Shown here: positions 1 through 8,241 of the stretch, piece by piece
Layout of the letters: every line of letters begins with the position of its first letter
Position numbering within the stretch: position 1 is the first letter of the stretch
Assembly (NCBI GenBank): GCA_964523015.1
Contig: CAZFXN010000034.1
Location: 1-30,907 of the forward strand
DNA length: 30,907 bases
Direction of reading: 5' to 3'
From: JAWXBT01 sp964523015
GTDB taxonomy: Bacteria > Bdellovibrionota_C > UBA2361 > J135
Notes under the pieces: model-generated
Seen by the model: the letters and a program-made list of their open reading frames with translations, nothing else
Told to the model about the DNA's origin: nothing
Database searches by the model: none
Translations under genes and position numbers: made by a program

Positions 1-580
1 AGTCACTCCGGGATGGTAAAACCTCTCCGTTTTGGGATCTTTAACAAAGTCGCGGTCAATGTTTTCTTTATTGAAAACAGGGTCCATTTCGTCGATCTGA
101 ATCTCTAAATCATCTCCACATAAAATGCCATCTTCAGCAACAAGAGGAGCACTGTTAGATAGATCTTTTAGAACAGCTTCATAGCTGTGATTTCCATCAA
201 CAAACACGATGTCGAACCCTTTTTGAGCTAGTAGCGGAAGCAGCTTACCGCTCTCACCACGTAGCGGCATAATCAAATCCTCGTTCCCTGATGATTTTAC
301 ATTATGTAAAAATAGATCAAAGATCTCTCCTGTTTCAGCTGCCTGAGCCTCCAGCCCATGATCCGATTTCAAGGATGCGTAATTCTTTTTGCTCTCCACG
401 CATTGCTTGTGATTCAACAAGTCCTTGCATGTAGATATGTCTGCGAGGATTGCCTTGGCATGCACAAAGGTGTGGACCAAAATATGGAGTACTTAGATAG
501 AGACAAGCATCATAAATAAGCTTATCAGATAGTTTGATAGTCTCTACTTGCATAGAATTTCTAAGAGTCTTTTGTTTCAT
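1..580 (-). pseudogene. class I SAM-dependent methyltransferase, broken and partial
   Basis: Reading leftward from the ATG at 580, an 81-residue frame runs to a glycine-rich SAM-binding motif (LEIGSWAGGSGS) and stops at 335. A second frame, entered near 338-350, continues to the window edge with AAETGEIFDLFLHN, then FDIVFVDGNHSYEAV and LVAEDGILCGDDLE, which is the typical second half of Methyltransf_24-like enzymes (acidic VDGNHSY loop). The stretch that normally lies between the glycine loop and the AAETGEIF part, including the acidic end of strand 2 that binds the SAM ribose, is absent. The gene therefore carries an internal deletion as well as a frame change. The neighbouring glycosyltransferases suggest a former role in modifying surface sugar. 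The 3' end lies outside the window. The family call is firm; the substrate is unknown. Confidence 0.65.
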
Positions 581-740
581 CGATATCCTGATTGAGTTTC
601 CTGGGATAATAAAATTAGATAAGTAATTGGGGCATAGGGATTCAGAAATAAATTTTGTGGGGGGATTAGTTAACTGCCTTATTTGCTTACTTTTTTGTCG
701 AAAAAATCCTTATAAGACTTTTAAGATAGGAGGAGCTATT

Positions 741-1835
741 CTAATTATCTATCAAGAGATTCACAGCCCTCTCCTCCCAATCAAAAAATAGATTTTGAGC
801 TGCTTCTTTTGAAGTAATGCCTAATTGAGAGAGTCCATTATTATTTAGGATCCATCTTAGTTTTATGGCCAGATATTCCGGTGAAGTTAGTGAAAATAGG
901 TTCTCTTGATTTTGAAAAATATCTTTATGCTCAGGAATTTCAGAGGCAAGGACCGGAATGCCAAAAGAGAGAGCCTCGACTAATGCATTTGAAAGTCCTT
1001 CATGAAGTGAGGGGTGAATAAAAAGATCGCTTCCTTGTAGATGATTTCCTATCCCCTCCTGCCATCCTAAAAAATCTACATTGATTAAGTTTAAATTCTT
1101 ACTAATTTTTTTATTTTCCTTAAGCTTAGATCCATCCCCTGCAATTGTAACTCTGATCTTATTACGGTCATCCTCACTTAGTAATGCTAATGCTTGAAGT
1201 ACATAGGGGATATTTTTTCGATCATCTATAACGCCGGCAATTAGTATTTGAAGTGGCACTTTGAATGTAGATTTAAATTCCTTTATGGCCGAGACTTCAT
1301 TTGGTAAGAATTCAGCCTGTAAAATGGGCTTATCTAAGAATTCTTCAACGCGATCTTTCATCGAGGAGGTCATAAATATAATAGTTTCTGCACTTAAGAT
1401 TCCATGTCGTTCAGAGATATTTACTAATGAGCGCAACCATCCTGGTTTTCCATTTATTCGATCTATTTCAAAAACTAACGATCGTAGAAAAAGCGTTATT
1501 GGCTTTTTAAAGATCCAAGATGACAGTGAAAGGGCTGAGGAATAGTAGGGATTAAATGCAATTAACTTATCAGGCTTGAATCTAAAAACGGCAAAGCAAA
1601 GATAGATCGGTAACCATAGTGAAAACAGGATCCAGAAAACCAATCCTTTTCTCTGATTAATAAAAAAAGGAATGCGCTGCCAAAAAACTTTATCATTGAG
1701 TGAGGATGGTGGCGGTTTATCGAGAGAATAAAATACGACCTCATGACCAGATGCAGCCAGAGCATTTTGTAACCTATAAAGACGCTTACATAGTCCGCCT
1801 GGTTTATGAGTGTAGTAAGTGAAGAGAAATTTCAT
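741..1835 (-). CDS. glycosyltransferase family 4 (GT-B fold)
   Basis: A 364-residue protein of normal length for the family. Residues 1-40 form the first Rossmann strand with a PGGLCKRLYRLQNAL segment. Residues 198-212 (IAGVIDDRKNIPYVL) match the start of the C-terminal nucleotide-sugar domain, residues 231-235 (IAGDG) follow, and E279 and E287 form the EX7E motif in HEGLSNALVEAL. Residues 65-85 are strongly hydrophobic and probably sit against the inner membrane. It should transfer a sugar from a nucleotide donor to a lipid-linked glycan. No clear Shine-Dalgarno precedes the ATG. It lies beside a methyltransferase relic on the same strand and a divergent GT2 gene, which fits a polysaccharide locus. 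Donor and acceptor cannot be read from the sequence. Confidence 0.85.
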   Translation of the reverse strand: MKFLFTYYTHKPGGLCKRLYRLQNALAASGHEVVFYSLDKPPPSSLNDKVFWQRIPFFINQRKGLVFWILFSLWLPIYLCFAVFRFKPDKLIAFNPYYSSALSLSSWIFKKPITLFLRSLVFEIDRINGKPGWLRSLVNISERHGILSAETIIFMTSSMKDRVEEFLDKPILQAEFLPNEVSAIKEFKSTFKVPLQILIAGVIDDRKNIPYVLQALALLSEDDRNKIRVTIAGDGSKLKENKKISKNLNLINVDFLGWQEGIGNHLQGSDLFIHPSLHEGLSNALVEALSFGIPVLASEIPEHKDIFQNQENLFSLTSPEYLAIKLRWILNNNGLSQLGITSKEAAQNLFFDWEERAVNLLIDN

Positions 1836-2019
1836 ATGTTTTTGCTGATTATAGAGTAATCACTCCCTCAATGGGAGGTTACGACTTAAGATCCTCTTAA
1901 ATAACAGAGGGTTATAACCATGACTCGTTTTTAGTGGTTTTTGCATCTTAATCAATGGATTGTTCGGCATAGTGCCCCATAACATTAGGTTTTTTCGATT
2001 TTTTAACGATGGTTTTATA

Positions 2020-2970
2020 ATGAGCAACTCACCTCTTATCTCCATAATCATACCAGCCTATAACGAAGAGGGTGCAATAGGTAAGGTTATTCTTGCAATT
2101 CACGATCTAGGACTACAAGACGCAGAGATCTTAATCATTGATGATGGAAGTACTGATAAGACTGCTCGAGTGGCCGAAGCCGCTGGGGCTCGAGTAATTT
2201 CTCATCCATACAATATTGGTAACGGTGCCGCTGTTAAAACTGGTATTCGCTCTGCCCGTGGTAAAGCACTTGTCTTTATGGATGCTGATGGTCAACATGA
2301 TCCAAAAGATCTCCTTCGATTAATTGCCGAGCTTTCAAAATACCATATGGTTGTTGGAGCAAGGCAGCGTGGTTCAGAAACAAGTAGACTTAGAGATATT
2401 GCTAATTGGTTTTATAATAGGTTTGCTGGATATGTAGCTAAGTTTAAAATTGAAGATCTGACAAGTGGAATGCGGGCAATGAGGCGGGATGATGCGCTTA
2501 GATTCTGCGATATGTTACCAAATACGTTTTCGTATCCTACGACATCTACGTTAGCATTTCTAAGATCGGGACGATCCTTAAAATATATTCCGATTCATAC
2601 GAAATATAGGATCGGTACAAGTAAGATCAATCCGTTTACTGATGGGCCAAGATTTCTTTTAATTATTCTAAAGATCGCCACCCTCTTTGCTCCATTAAGA
2701 GTGTTTATACCGGTATGCCTCTTTACCTTTATGACCGGTGTTGGTTGGTATATTTTTACCTATTTTGCCTTTGGTAGATTTACCAATATGTCAGCGCTAC
2801 TTTGTAATACCTCTGTCATTATATTTATGCTTGGTTTAATAGCTGAGCAGGTTGCTTCTTTAAGGCTAGAGAGAAATGAAGGGCTTACAAATCAACAGGC
2901 TGCAGAATCTTATAAAGCTCTAGAGAAATTTTATCCGACTACTGATGATGATAAGGCTAGGCCAAATTAA
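2020..2970 (+). CDS. glycosyltransferase family 2, polyprenol-phosphate sugar transferase type
   Basis: The start is placed at the ATG at 2020, which begins MSNSPLISIIIPAYNEE, the standard GT2 opening; an earlier in-frame ATG at 1960 would add 20 atypical residues. The protein is 316 residues. DDGSTD (41-46) and MDADGQHDP (87-95) are the GT-A nucleotide and metal (DxD) motifs. The middle (VVGARQRGS, LTSGMRAM) is like DPM1 and bactoprenol-phosphate glucosyl or mannosyl transferases. Two hydrophobic spans at about 226-250 and 257-279 anchor the C-terminus in the membrane. It likely charges undecaprenyl phosphate with a hexose on the cytoplasmic face, feeding surface glycan assembly. A GT39 enzyme that could use such a donor lies at 15.4 kb, but the link is inference. 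Confidence 0.85.
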   Translation: MSNSPLISIIIPAYNEEGAIGKVILAIHDLGLQDAEILIIDDGSTDKTARVAEAAGARVISHPYNIGNGAAVKTGIRSARGKALVFMDADGQHDPKDLLRLIAELSKYHMVVGARQRGSETSRLRDIANWFYNRFAGYVAKFKIEDLTSGMRAMRRDDALRFCDMLPNTFSYPTTSTLAFLRSGRSLKYIPIHTKYRIGTSKINPFTDGPRFLLIILKIATLFAPLRVFIPVCLFTFMTGVGWYIFTYFAFGRFTNMSALLCNTSVIIFMLGLIAEQVASLRLERNEGLTNQQAAESYKALEKFYPTTDDDKARPN

Positions 2971-3006
2971 ACTAGCTATTTTTCTTTTAGAATCTAGCGA
3001 TACCTT

Positions 3007-3033
3007 TTGTCTTTAGGCATTCCTAAGTATAGT
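3007..3033 (+). promoter_or_regulatory. possible promoter of the next gene
   Basis: TTGTCT (3007-3012) and TATAGT (3028-3033) are separated by 15 bp, slightly short of the ideal. The ATG at 3044 lies about 11 bases past the -10 box and no Shine-Dalgarno is present, so the transcript may be leaderless. Confidence 0.3.
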
Positions 3034-3043
3034 CTTGTCTCAT

Positions 3044-3655
3044 ATGAGACAGCGATTCGCTTTGATATTGATTTTTATTTTAGTAATTTTTGGATCTTTG
3101 TATGTCCGCACCCTATTTGAGTCTCGTGAACATCTAGTATTGGCTCGACAAGCAAGGACAGCTGAAAACTACGAGGAGGCAGTCAAGCACTATAGGCGTT
3201 CAAGCAGTTTTTATTCTCCAGGAAATAAATGGGCCGCTACTTCAGCAGAGGAGCTTTATGATTTTGCCCATGAGCAGACAGATCCAAAGCTTAAAATAGA
3301 TGCCCTTAGGGAGCTCCGTAGTAGCTTTATCTCATCTGATCTAGGCAACACCTTTTTTGATACTCGCTCAAAAGATTTATATAACAAAATTGAAGAGGAA
3401 CTAAATTTTACTAACAAAATTGATCTTAATAATCGACCAGCTCGAAATATTTATGGATTTCTTTCAGCTCTTTCATTTTTGGGTTGGGTGTCTTTGGTGA
3501 TCGTGATCATTTGGAGAGGTGCCCCTATCTCAAAGAATAGTTTAAATTCGGACCAATATGGCAATACTCAAAGAGAGTACTTTTCAAAGAGATCTTTAAT
3601 CTTTTCTGCAGCGATCTTATTTTTCTTGTGGGGTTGTCTTCTTAGGATTGCCTAG
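3044..3655 (+). CDS. membrane protein with TPR-like segment, unknown function
   Basis: The protein is 203 residues from the ATG at 3044; a TTG at 3035 is an alternative start but would fall before the likely transcription start. An N-terminal hydrophobic span (LILIFILVIFGSLYV) is followed by a helical, TPR-like stretch (LARQARTAENYEEAVKHYRR) and a charged middle region that is probably periplasmic. Two further hydrophobic segments follow at FLSALSFLGWVSLVIVIIW and near the C-terminus (SLIFSAAILFFLWGCLL). It lies 73 bp after the GT2 gene on the same strand and its stop is only 13 bp from the end of the convergent HEAT gene. I do not recognise a named family. The tetratricopeptide resemblance is weak, so the safe call is a small inner-membrane protein. 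Confidence 0.65.
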   Translation: MRQRFALILIFILVIFGSLYVRTLFESREHLVLARQARTAENYEEAVKHYRRSSSFYSPGNKWAATSAEELYDFAHEQTDPKLKIDALRELRSSFISSDLGNTFFDTRSKDLYNKIEEELNFTNKIDLNNRPARNIYGFLSALSFLGWVSLVIVIIWRGAPISKNSLNSDQYGNTQREYFSKRSLIFSAAILFFLWGCLLRIA

Positions 3656-3668
3656 ATTTAGCTTAGGT

Positions 3669-5687
3669 TTAGATCCGCCCTCTAGTTTTCATCAATCGAT
3701 TAAGACCAGATATTGAGGCAGCTTTGACAGCGGCTTCCCCAGTTAGGACCGTTTCAATAATAGTATTAATGGCGTCTGGAGATCCCGCATTATAAAGACT
3801 AAATCCACAACTAGCTCGGAAATTTAAGTCTCTTTCATGCTTAAGGCATTGGGCAATATCGTCTTGAACCATAGTAGATGGGCATCCTCTAAGTGATAGT
3901 ACTGCATGAAATCTTAGTACTAAATCTTTTCCGGAAGCAAGTTTTAGTAAAGAATAAATTGCAGCAGGATGCTCCGGCTGCTCAAGAGTTTGAATAACTC
4001 TAATCTTTACCTCTCTGTCAATTTTTTGATCGGTAAGAATTGGAGATAACCTTCTCTCTATTATTCGCCTGGTTTTAATGTCCCCTTCAAAAGTTGAAAG
4101 AGCAGAGAGTGCATCATAACGGACATCATTTGAATATCTTTGACCGCAAGCGACACGTAGTAAAGCCAAAAGAGCACGTTTGTCAGTTGTATGATGAAGT
4201 GCAGTGGCAGCGAGAATCTGCTCAAACTCTTTACCCTTTTCAAGTCGGTCACAAAGAGAATCTGTTATGCGTCCAGTAGGAACCTTTTTCAGAGCTTCAG
4301 CCGCGGCAGCAGCTTTAAATGCGGTCTCTTCGTTTTGTCCAAGTTCAAACATCCCAAGGAGTTTATTCTGAATCTCAGGGTTGTCTTTTCCTTGTAAGAC
4401 CCGCTGAGCAGTTCTAGAGATAGAGGCGTCATCAGAGGTTAAGTTCTCGAACATGATGTTAAGAGCAGTTTTGTTACTAGTATCTTCCAATGCCTCAAGA
4501 AGCTCTATTTTAAAAGGTCCTTTAGACTTTTCAAGATGTTTAACTAAAGTCTCTTCCCCCTCTGGCACTTTGGTTTTAGAGAGTGCAGCTATACATTTTT
4601 CATAAACTAGAGGATCTTTAGTAGTTTCCATCAGTAAGCTGATGGCTTTTACTTCGCTTTTAATATTTGTCCCAGTAAGTGCAGTCAGCGCACCGATCTG
4701 AACCGATGGTTTTGAATCAAATAAGTCTTTTGTTAGCAGAGCTCTTACTCTATCATTTGGAGTTTGCTTTAAAGCATTTCCAATACGTGTTGCCTTATCA
4801 ATGTAGGTACACGCTGCTAACTTTGCATGTATTAATAATTCAGCTGGTTCATAAAAAGATTGTGATAGAGCAGCTATTCCTGCATTTGATAGAGCTTTCT
4901 CTTTTGACAACAATAGAGGAATTAAGGATTCGTGAGTTCTAATATTTCGGGTGTCTGAGAGTGCAAGTGCTGCAGCACCTCGTCTATGGTTAATTTCATC
5001 CCTATGTACTCCAATGGCGTAGCGCCAAGCTAAAACGAAGGGATTAGGATTTGCAGCTTTAGTTAGAATCCTTATTGCCTGAGTATCGGCAGTTCCTTTT
5101 AAAGATGCTGCCGCAGCGGATATTAAATTATATTTATTTCCTTCACGATCAAGGAATTTACTGTTGTACTCAAAGTAGTCGTTTGTCGCATATACGCTAG
5201 ATATCAATTTGGCTAAAGCTACCTGTCCATGATGATCGTGTGTCCCCTTTAGTGATTTTACTGCCGCTAATCTAATTTCTTGATGAGTTGATCGTGATAA
5301 TGCGATTTTTACAATCTCTGCAACCACTTCAGGATCTTTTGTTCCTTGTAGGGTTTGTACAACAGCAGTCTGGATCGCTGGAGTCATTTCTATTTTTAAA
5401 AGATTTAAAAGAATATTTTTTGCTCTTGAGTAATGTTCTGATAATATTTCAGAGCGCCAATGAGGATGGTCTTGGGTGATCCCAGTGAAAATATCTAACT
5501 CTTCGAGACTCTCAGGGAGAATGAAATCGCTGCGAAGATCATTGCCAAGATCATTGCCAAGATCGTTGCTTGTATCGTTTTGCGACCCTTCCTGCCTAGA
5601 GAAATCCTCCCTACTGAGATCGGGGCCAAAGTATTTACTAATCCTGTTTTCAGGATGAAATTCATTCTCTGGAGGAAGTCCGGCCAT
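3669..5687 (-). CDS. HEAT-repeat protein
   Basis: A 672-residue protein without signal peptide or membrane segment, so probably cytoplasmic. After an acidic N-terminus with repeated DLGN units (about residues 38-50), residues 80-665 are a chain of paired helices with the HEAT_2 or PBS-lyase-like pattern. Examples are AVVQTLQGTKDPEVVAEIVKIAL, AAVKSLKGTHDHHGQVALAKLI and AVLSLRGCPSTMVQDDIAQCL, each with a conserved glycine-threonine or aspartate turn. Such solenoids are scaffolds for protein binding and no catalytic motif is seen. The neighbour upstream on the same strand is a lone receiver-domain protein, so a signalling partnership is possible but unproven. No Shine-Dalgarno is evident ahead of the ATG at 5687. 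Confidence 0.8.
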   Translation of the reverse strand: MAGLPPENEFHPENRISKYFGPDLSREDFSRQEGSQNDTSNDLGNDLGNDLRSDFILPESLEELDIFTGITQDHPHWRSEILSEHYSRAKNILLNLLKIEMTPAIQTAVVQTLQGTKDPEVVAEIVKIALSRSTHQEIRLAAVKSLKGTHDHHGQVALAKLISSVYATNDYFEYNSKFLDREGNKYNLISAAAASLKGTADTQAIRILTKAANPNPFVLAWRYAIGVHRDEINHRRGAAALALSDTRNIRTHESLIPLLLSKEKALSNAGIAALSQSFYEPAELLIHAKLAACTYIDKATRIGNALKQTPNDRVRALLTKDLFDSKPSVQIGALTALTGTNIKSEVKAISLLMETTKDPLVYEKCIAALSKTKVPEGEETLVKHLEKSKGPFKIELLEALEDTSNKTALNIMFENLTSDDASISRTAQRVLQGKDNPEIQNKLLGMFELGQNEETAFKAAAAAEALKKVPTGRITDSLCDRLEKGKEFEQILAATALHHTTDKRALLALLRVACGQRYSNDVRYDALSALSTFEGDIKTRRIIERRLSPILTDQKIDREVKIRVIQTLEQPEHPAAIYSLLKLASGKDLVLRFHAVLSLRGCPSTMVQDDIAQCLKHERDLNFRASCGFSLYNAGSPDAINTIIETVLTGEAAVKAASISGLNRLMKTRGRI
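5535..5570 (-). repeat. 12-bp tandem repeat coding for NDLG units
   Basis: Two identical 12-bp units (5535-5546, 5547-5558) and a third with two changes (5559-5570) lie in frame inside the HEAT gene. They add NDL-type residues to the disordered N-terminus. Copy number could vary by slippage without breaking the frame. Confidence 0.7.
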
Positions 5688-5758
5688 AGCTTAAGAGTCT
5701 AAAAATGATAAGTAAATACCTTATCAAAGGTAGGGATCTTAATCTATAGAGACGGTAG

Positions 5759-5779
5759 TTAGTGTCAGAGTGACACTAA
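5759..5779. promoter_or_regulatory. inverted repeat between receiver and HEAT genes
   Basis: Perfect 9-bp arms (TTAGTGTCA and TGACACTAA) are separated by GAG. The site lies 24 bp after the receiver gene stop and 72 bp before the HEAT gene start, both on the minus strand. It has no T run, so it looks more like a protein-binding site than an intrinsic terminator. Confidence 0.35.
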
Positions 5780-5803
5780 GCGGCACTTAATGCGAAACTT
5801 AAA

Positions 5804-6211
5804 TTAATGCTGCTTTTGGGTACTAATAAAGGAATGTAGCAGTTCATACTCGTCAAATGGTTTTTCTACGTAACCATCTGCGCCAGCATTTATGGCTTCA
5901 TTTCTTGTAATCATTAATGAGCCGGAAATTATAACAGCAGTATTTGGATTTTTTGATCTGAATTTAACTAGTTCGGTTAGCTCTTCAGATTCAGCACAAG
6001 CTACCTCTTCATCGATCATCACGGCGTGGTATTGTTTTTGTCTTAGTGTCTCGATCGCTTCAATAGCTTGATCGGCTCGGTCAACGATTGCACCCCACTC
6101 CTCAAGTAACTGAGATGCTTTTTCTCGATTACTAATATCTTCGTTAACAACTAAGATTGATAAGCCCAATAGAGGCAAACCTTCGTCTGGCAGAAAATCA
6201 TTATTATCCAT
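5804..6211 (-). CDS. stand-alone response-regulator receiver domain
   Basis: From the ATG at 6211 (MDNNDFLPDE) the protein is 135 residues, just one receiver domain; the frame is open to an ATG at 6259, but those residues are not typical. The phospho-acceptor is D67 in VMIDEEV, the acidic pair E24-D25 lies in VVNEDIS, the switch residue is S96 in IISGS, and the invariant lysine is K117 in VEKPFD. No output domain follows, so it would act through protein contact, like CheY or Spo0F. No histidine kinase is in the window. The gene precedes the HEAT-repeat gene on the same strand by 116 bp, and that scaffold could be a partner. The residue after D67 is E where hydrophobic residues are usual, but the key residues are kept. 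Confidence 0.8.
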   Translation of the reverse strand: MDNNDFLPDEGLPLLGLSILVVNEDISNREKASQLLEEWGAIVDRADQAIEAIETLRQKQYHAVMIDEEVACAESEELTELVKFRSKNPNTAVIISGSLMITRNEAINAGADGYVEKPFDEYELLHSFISTQKQH

Positions 6212-6449
6212 AGACACGTCCACTCTCTTTAAAACATAAAAGAGGTATGCACGTGACATTTCAGCCTCGCGGGGCTAGCGATTTCAAAATGTCATGATGG
6301 GGGCAGCCACACCTGATTGAGCACACACAGAAACTCTTAATTATAGATATCGGAGCTCTTTGAGCTGGGCTAAAGGGGGAGTTTTATTTATAAATTTGGG
6401 TAGTTATAAAGTATTCATATTCCACGGGATCTGTTATATATTTTGAGCT

Positions 6450-6542
6450 ATGAACATCAAAAAACTAGCTTTTTTTCTCCTCTTTATATTTTTTATATCT
6501 CCTGTGTATGTTTTCTGTCAGGATGATCTTCCCCCACTTTAG
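6450..6542 (+). pseudogene. truncated secreted-protein start, cut by a palindrome
   Basis: An ATG at 6450 opens a 30-residue frame that is nearly all signal peptide: MNIKK, then a long hydrophobic core, then FCQDD. It runs straight into the left arm of the palindrome at 6523, whose sequence supplies the last residues (DLPPL) and the stop. TTATAT lies about 12 bp before the ATG and may be a -10 box. This looks like the start of an exported-protein gene whose body was lost when the palindromic element arrived. The family cannot be told. Confidence 0.4.
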
Positions 6543-6577
6543 TGGAATAAGTGTCCACTAAAGTGGGGGAAGATCAT
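6523..6577. repeat. perfect palindromic element, 24-bp arms
   Basis: Arms at 6523-6546 and 6554-6577 are exact inverted copies around a 7-base loop. Each arm contains GATCTTCCCCCACTTTAGTG. The same 22 bases recur at 10404. The structure fits two terminal inverted repeats of a mobile element joined after loss of its interior, or a minimal MITE. There is no T run after it, so it is not a simple terminator. It begins inside a signal-peptide frame and ends 27 bp from the stop of a DUF4143 ATPase gene. Confidence 0.8.
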
Positions 6578-6604
6578 TTGCCCATCCTGTATGGCTAAAA
6601 TCAT

Positions 6605-7753
6605 CTATATTTTTTTTGGTAAAAGCTTATCGGACCAGAGCAAATCTAGGAATTCCTGCCAAGGGAGTATTGCAATCTTCCCAACTTTTCGTTTGTGAGT
6701 TTCTTGTGAAACGACAATCATCCGCTCAACAAGATCTTCTTCAGCTAAAGCTTCGAGTCCCTTCAGTGAGCGATTAGGAACTGTTTTGGCAGCTTTTGTT
6801 TCTATAGCCAGAGAGTCACCGACTATAAAATCAACCTCCATTCCCGATTGACTTCTCCAAAAAGTAAGCTTTTCTTCTCTTCTTCTATAAGAAAGATATG
6901 CTCTTAGCTCTAGCGCTATAAAGTGTTCGAACGCTTTTCCATAGGCATCTGACATTCTCGGTAATTCTCTTCTCCCCAATAAAGCACTGCTAACGCCTAA
7001 ATCAAAAGTATAGAATTTAGGTCTGCTCGTGGCTTTTCTTATCTTGGTTTTCGCATAGGGATAGAGACGAAAACCTATCAGTGTGTCTTCCAGTAGTTGG
7101 AAATAGTTGCTTACTGTGGGGGGGCTTACCCCTAGATCGTTTGCTATAGATTGATAGTTTAGTTCTTCAGATACTTTTGTCGAGACGATATCTAAAAAGG
7201 TGACAAATTGCCCCAAGTTTTTAACGTATGCTTCTGCCCGAATTTCCTGTTCTAAATATGTTGCAGTATAAGCTCTTAACTCTTCCCATGGCTCCTCACT
7301 TAGAACGACCGTAGGCATACCACCCTTAAGTAAAAATAAGTCCAAATCTTGATGGGGGAGTTCGTTCCAAACTAGGGGGAACAAGTTAGCTTCCCATGCT
7401 CTGCCGGCAAGTAAGTTAACCCCGGCACTTCTGAGTTTTTTTGCGCTACTACCGGTGAGTAAAAAGCGTGCTTGATGCTCTTCGATTAAGCGATGAACTT
7501 CGTTTAAAATTGAGGGATACTTTTGAATTTCGTCAATAACTATGAGTTTGTTCCAATCATCTTGTTGTTGTTCTATGAGTTTAGGATTACGAGTAATATC
7601 AGTAAGGACTACAGGGTCTAGTAAGTTGTAAATTTTAGACTCGGGGAATGTTTCTTTGACAAGGTAAGTTTTTCCAACAGCTCGTGGCCCAAAAAGAAAA
7701 AAAGACTTCTTATCTAGAAGCCCTTTAAGATTTAAGATTCTCTCAAGTTTCAT
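6605..7753 (-). CDS. AAA+ ATPase with DUF4143 domain
   Basis: A 382-residue protein of full family length. Walker A is GPRAVGKT (22-29), Walker B is IVIDEIQ (71-77) and the sensor segment is LLTGSSAKKL (99-108). A winged-helix part follows (SIANDLGVSPPTVSNYFQLLED, about 202-223). The C-terminal DUF4143 region has a PD-(D/E)xK-like core: E306, D308 and E318-x-K320 in EVDFIVGDSLAIETKA. The ATG at 7753 has TGGAGAA upstream and a TATAAT at 7760-7765 (read on the minus strand). Its close relative at 10533 shares the same motif layout. The family is widespread in accessory regions; its biological role is poorly defined, and neither nuclease activity nor a toxin role can be claimed from sequence. 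Confidence 0.88.
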   Translation of the reverse strand: MKLERILNLKGLLDKKSFFLFGPRAVGKTYLVKETFPESKIYNLLDPVVLTDITRNPKLIEQQQDDWNKLIVIDEIQKYPSILNEVHRLIEEHQARFLLTGSSAKKLRSAGVNLLAGRAWEANLFPLVWNELPHQDLDLFLLKGGMPTVVLSEEPWEELRAYTATYLEQEIRAEAYVKNLGQFVTFLDIVSTKVSEELNYQSIANDLGVSPPTVSNYFQLLEDTLIGFRLYPYAKTKIRKATSRPKFYTFDLGVSSALLGRRELPRMSDAYGKAFEHFIALELRAYLSYRRREEKLTFWRSQSGMEVDFIVGDSLAIETKAAKTVPNRSLKGLEALAEEDLVERMIVVSQETHKRKVGKIAILPWQEFLDLLWSDKLLPKKI

Positions 7754-7942
7754 TTCTCCATTATATGTAAAGTACCACTTTAAATCTAGGCCTAAATCTA
7801 AAATGCAGGTTTATTTTTCTGGCAAGGAATGTATGCAGTTTAAATTCTTATTTTTAATCAACAAGGAGTTAGCGGAGAACGCGGAGAAGACCCCTTCTAA
7901 ATTCTCCGCAGACATATAAGCAAATATTTATCTTTATTTGTC

Positions 7943-8169
7943 CTAAGGAATCTTTTCAAGTTCACAAAAGTCTGCAAATGGTAGCAGTGTTATATTCCCA
8001 TCACTGATTTTTTTAATCCCCAATGCACTTGATACAAGCGCGGAATTGGTAGGCGATCTCTAAAGTAAAGTAGGCTTTTTGAAATACTTTTTTCGCCAGC
8101 TTTACATTCGACAGCAAAAATGGGTTTAGATTTCTCAAGTACGACAAAATCAATCTCCCTACCATTCAC
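7943..8169 (-). pseudogene. 3' remnant of another DUF4143 ATPase
   Basis: On the minus strand the frame reads GREIDFVVLEKSKPIFAVECKAG, then LLYFRDRLPIPRLYQVHWGLKK. This is the PD-(D/E)xK-like tail of a DUF4143 ATPase (E..D..E-x-K pattern). At the A7 run (8008-8014 on the plus strand as T7) the frame is lost; with one more A it would continue as ISDGNITLLPFADFCELEKIP and stop at 7943. Everything upstream, including the ATPase domain, is missing, and the break lies exactly at the palindrome 8168-8201. The 189 bp between this remnant and the ATPase start at 7753 hold no gene that I can see, only a short GCGGAGAA direct repeat near 7870. Confidence 0.65.
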
Positions 8170-8201
8170 GAGTAAAATTCAGTCAACTGAATTTTACTCG
8201 T
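8168..8201. repeat. perfect palindrome, 16-bp arms
   Basis: ACGAGTAAAATTCAGT (8168-8183) and its exact reverse complement (8186-8201) are separated by two bases. It forms the broken edge of the DUF4143 remnant. Its sequence differs from the 6523 palindrome but the design is alike: long perfect arms, tiny loop, gene broken at its edge. Origin by insertion or by inverted-repeat joining is inference. Confidence 0.75.
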
Positions 8202-8241
8202 ATAATAAGATCGGCTTGCAGCGATAGTCTGCACTTCCGGT

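Noticed and set aside
1910..1919. GGTTATAACC palindrome and small stems upstream of the GT2 gene
   Set aside because: Short A/T-rich palindromes of this size are expected by chance; nothing aligns them with a promoter.
1860..2051. 63-residue minus-strand frame between the two glycosyltransferases
   Set aside because: It overlaps the GT2 start antisense and has no recognisable features.
6523..6577. Palindrome as an intrinsic terminator for the ATPase gene
   Set aside because: It follows the ATPase stop, but there is no T run and a second copy lies upstream of another gene, so a mobile or dispersed element fits better.
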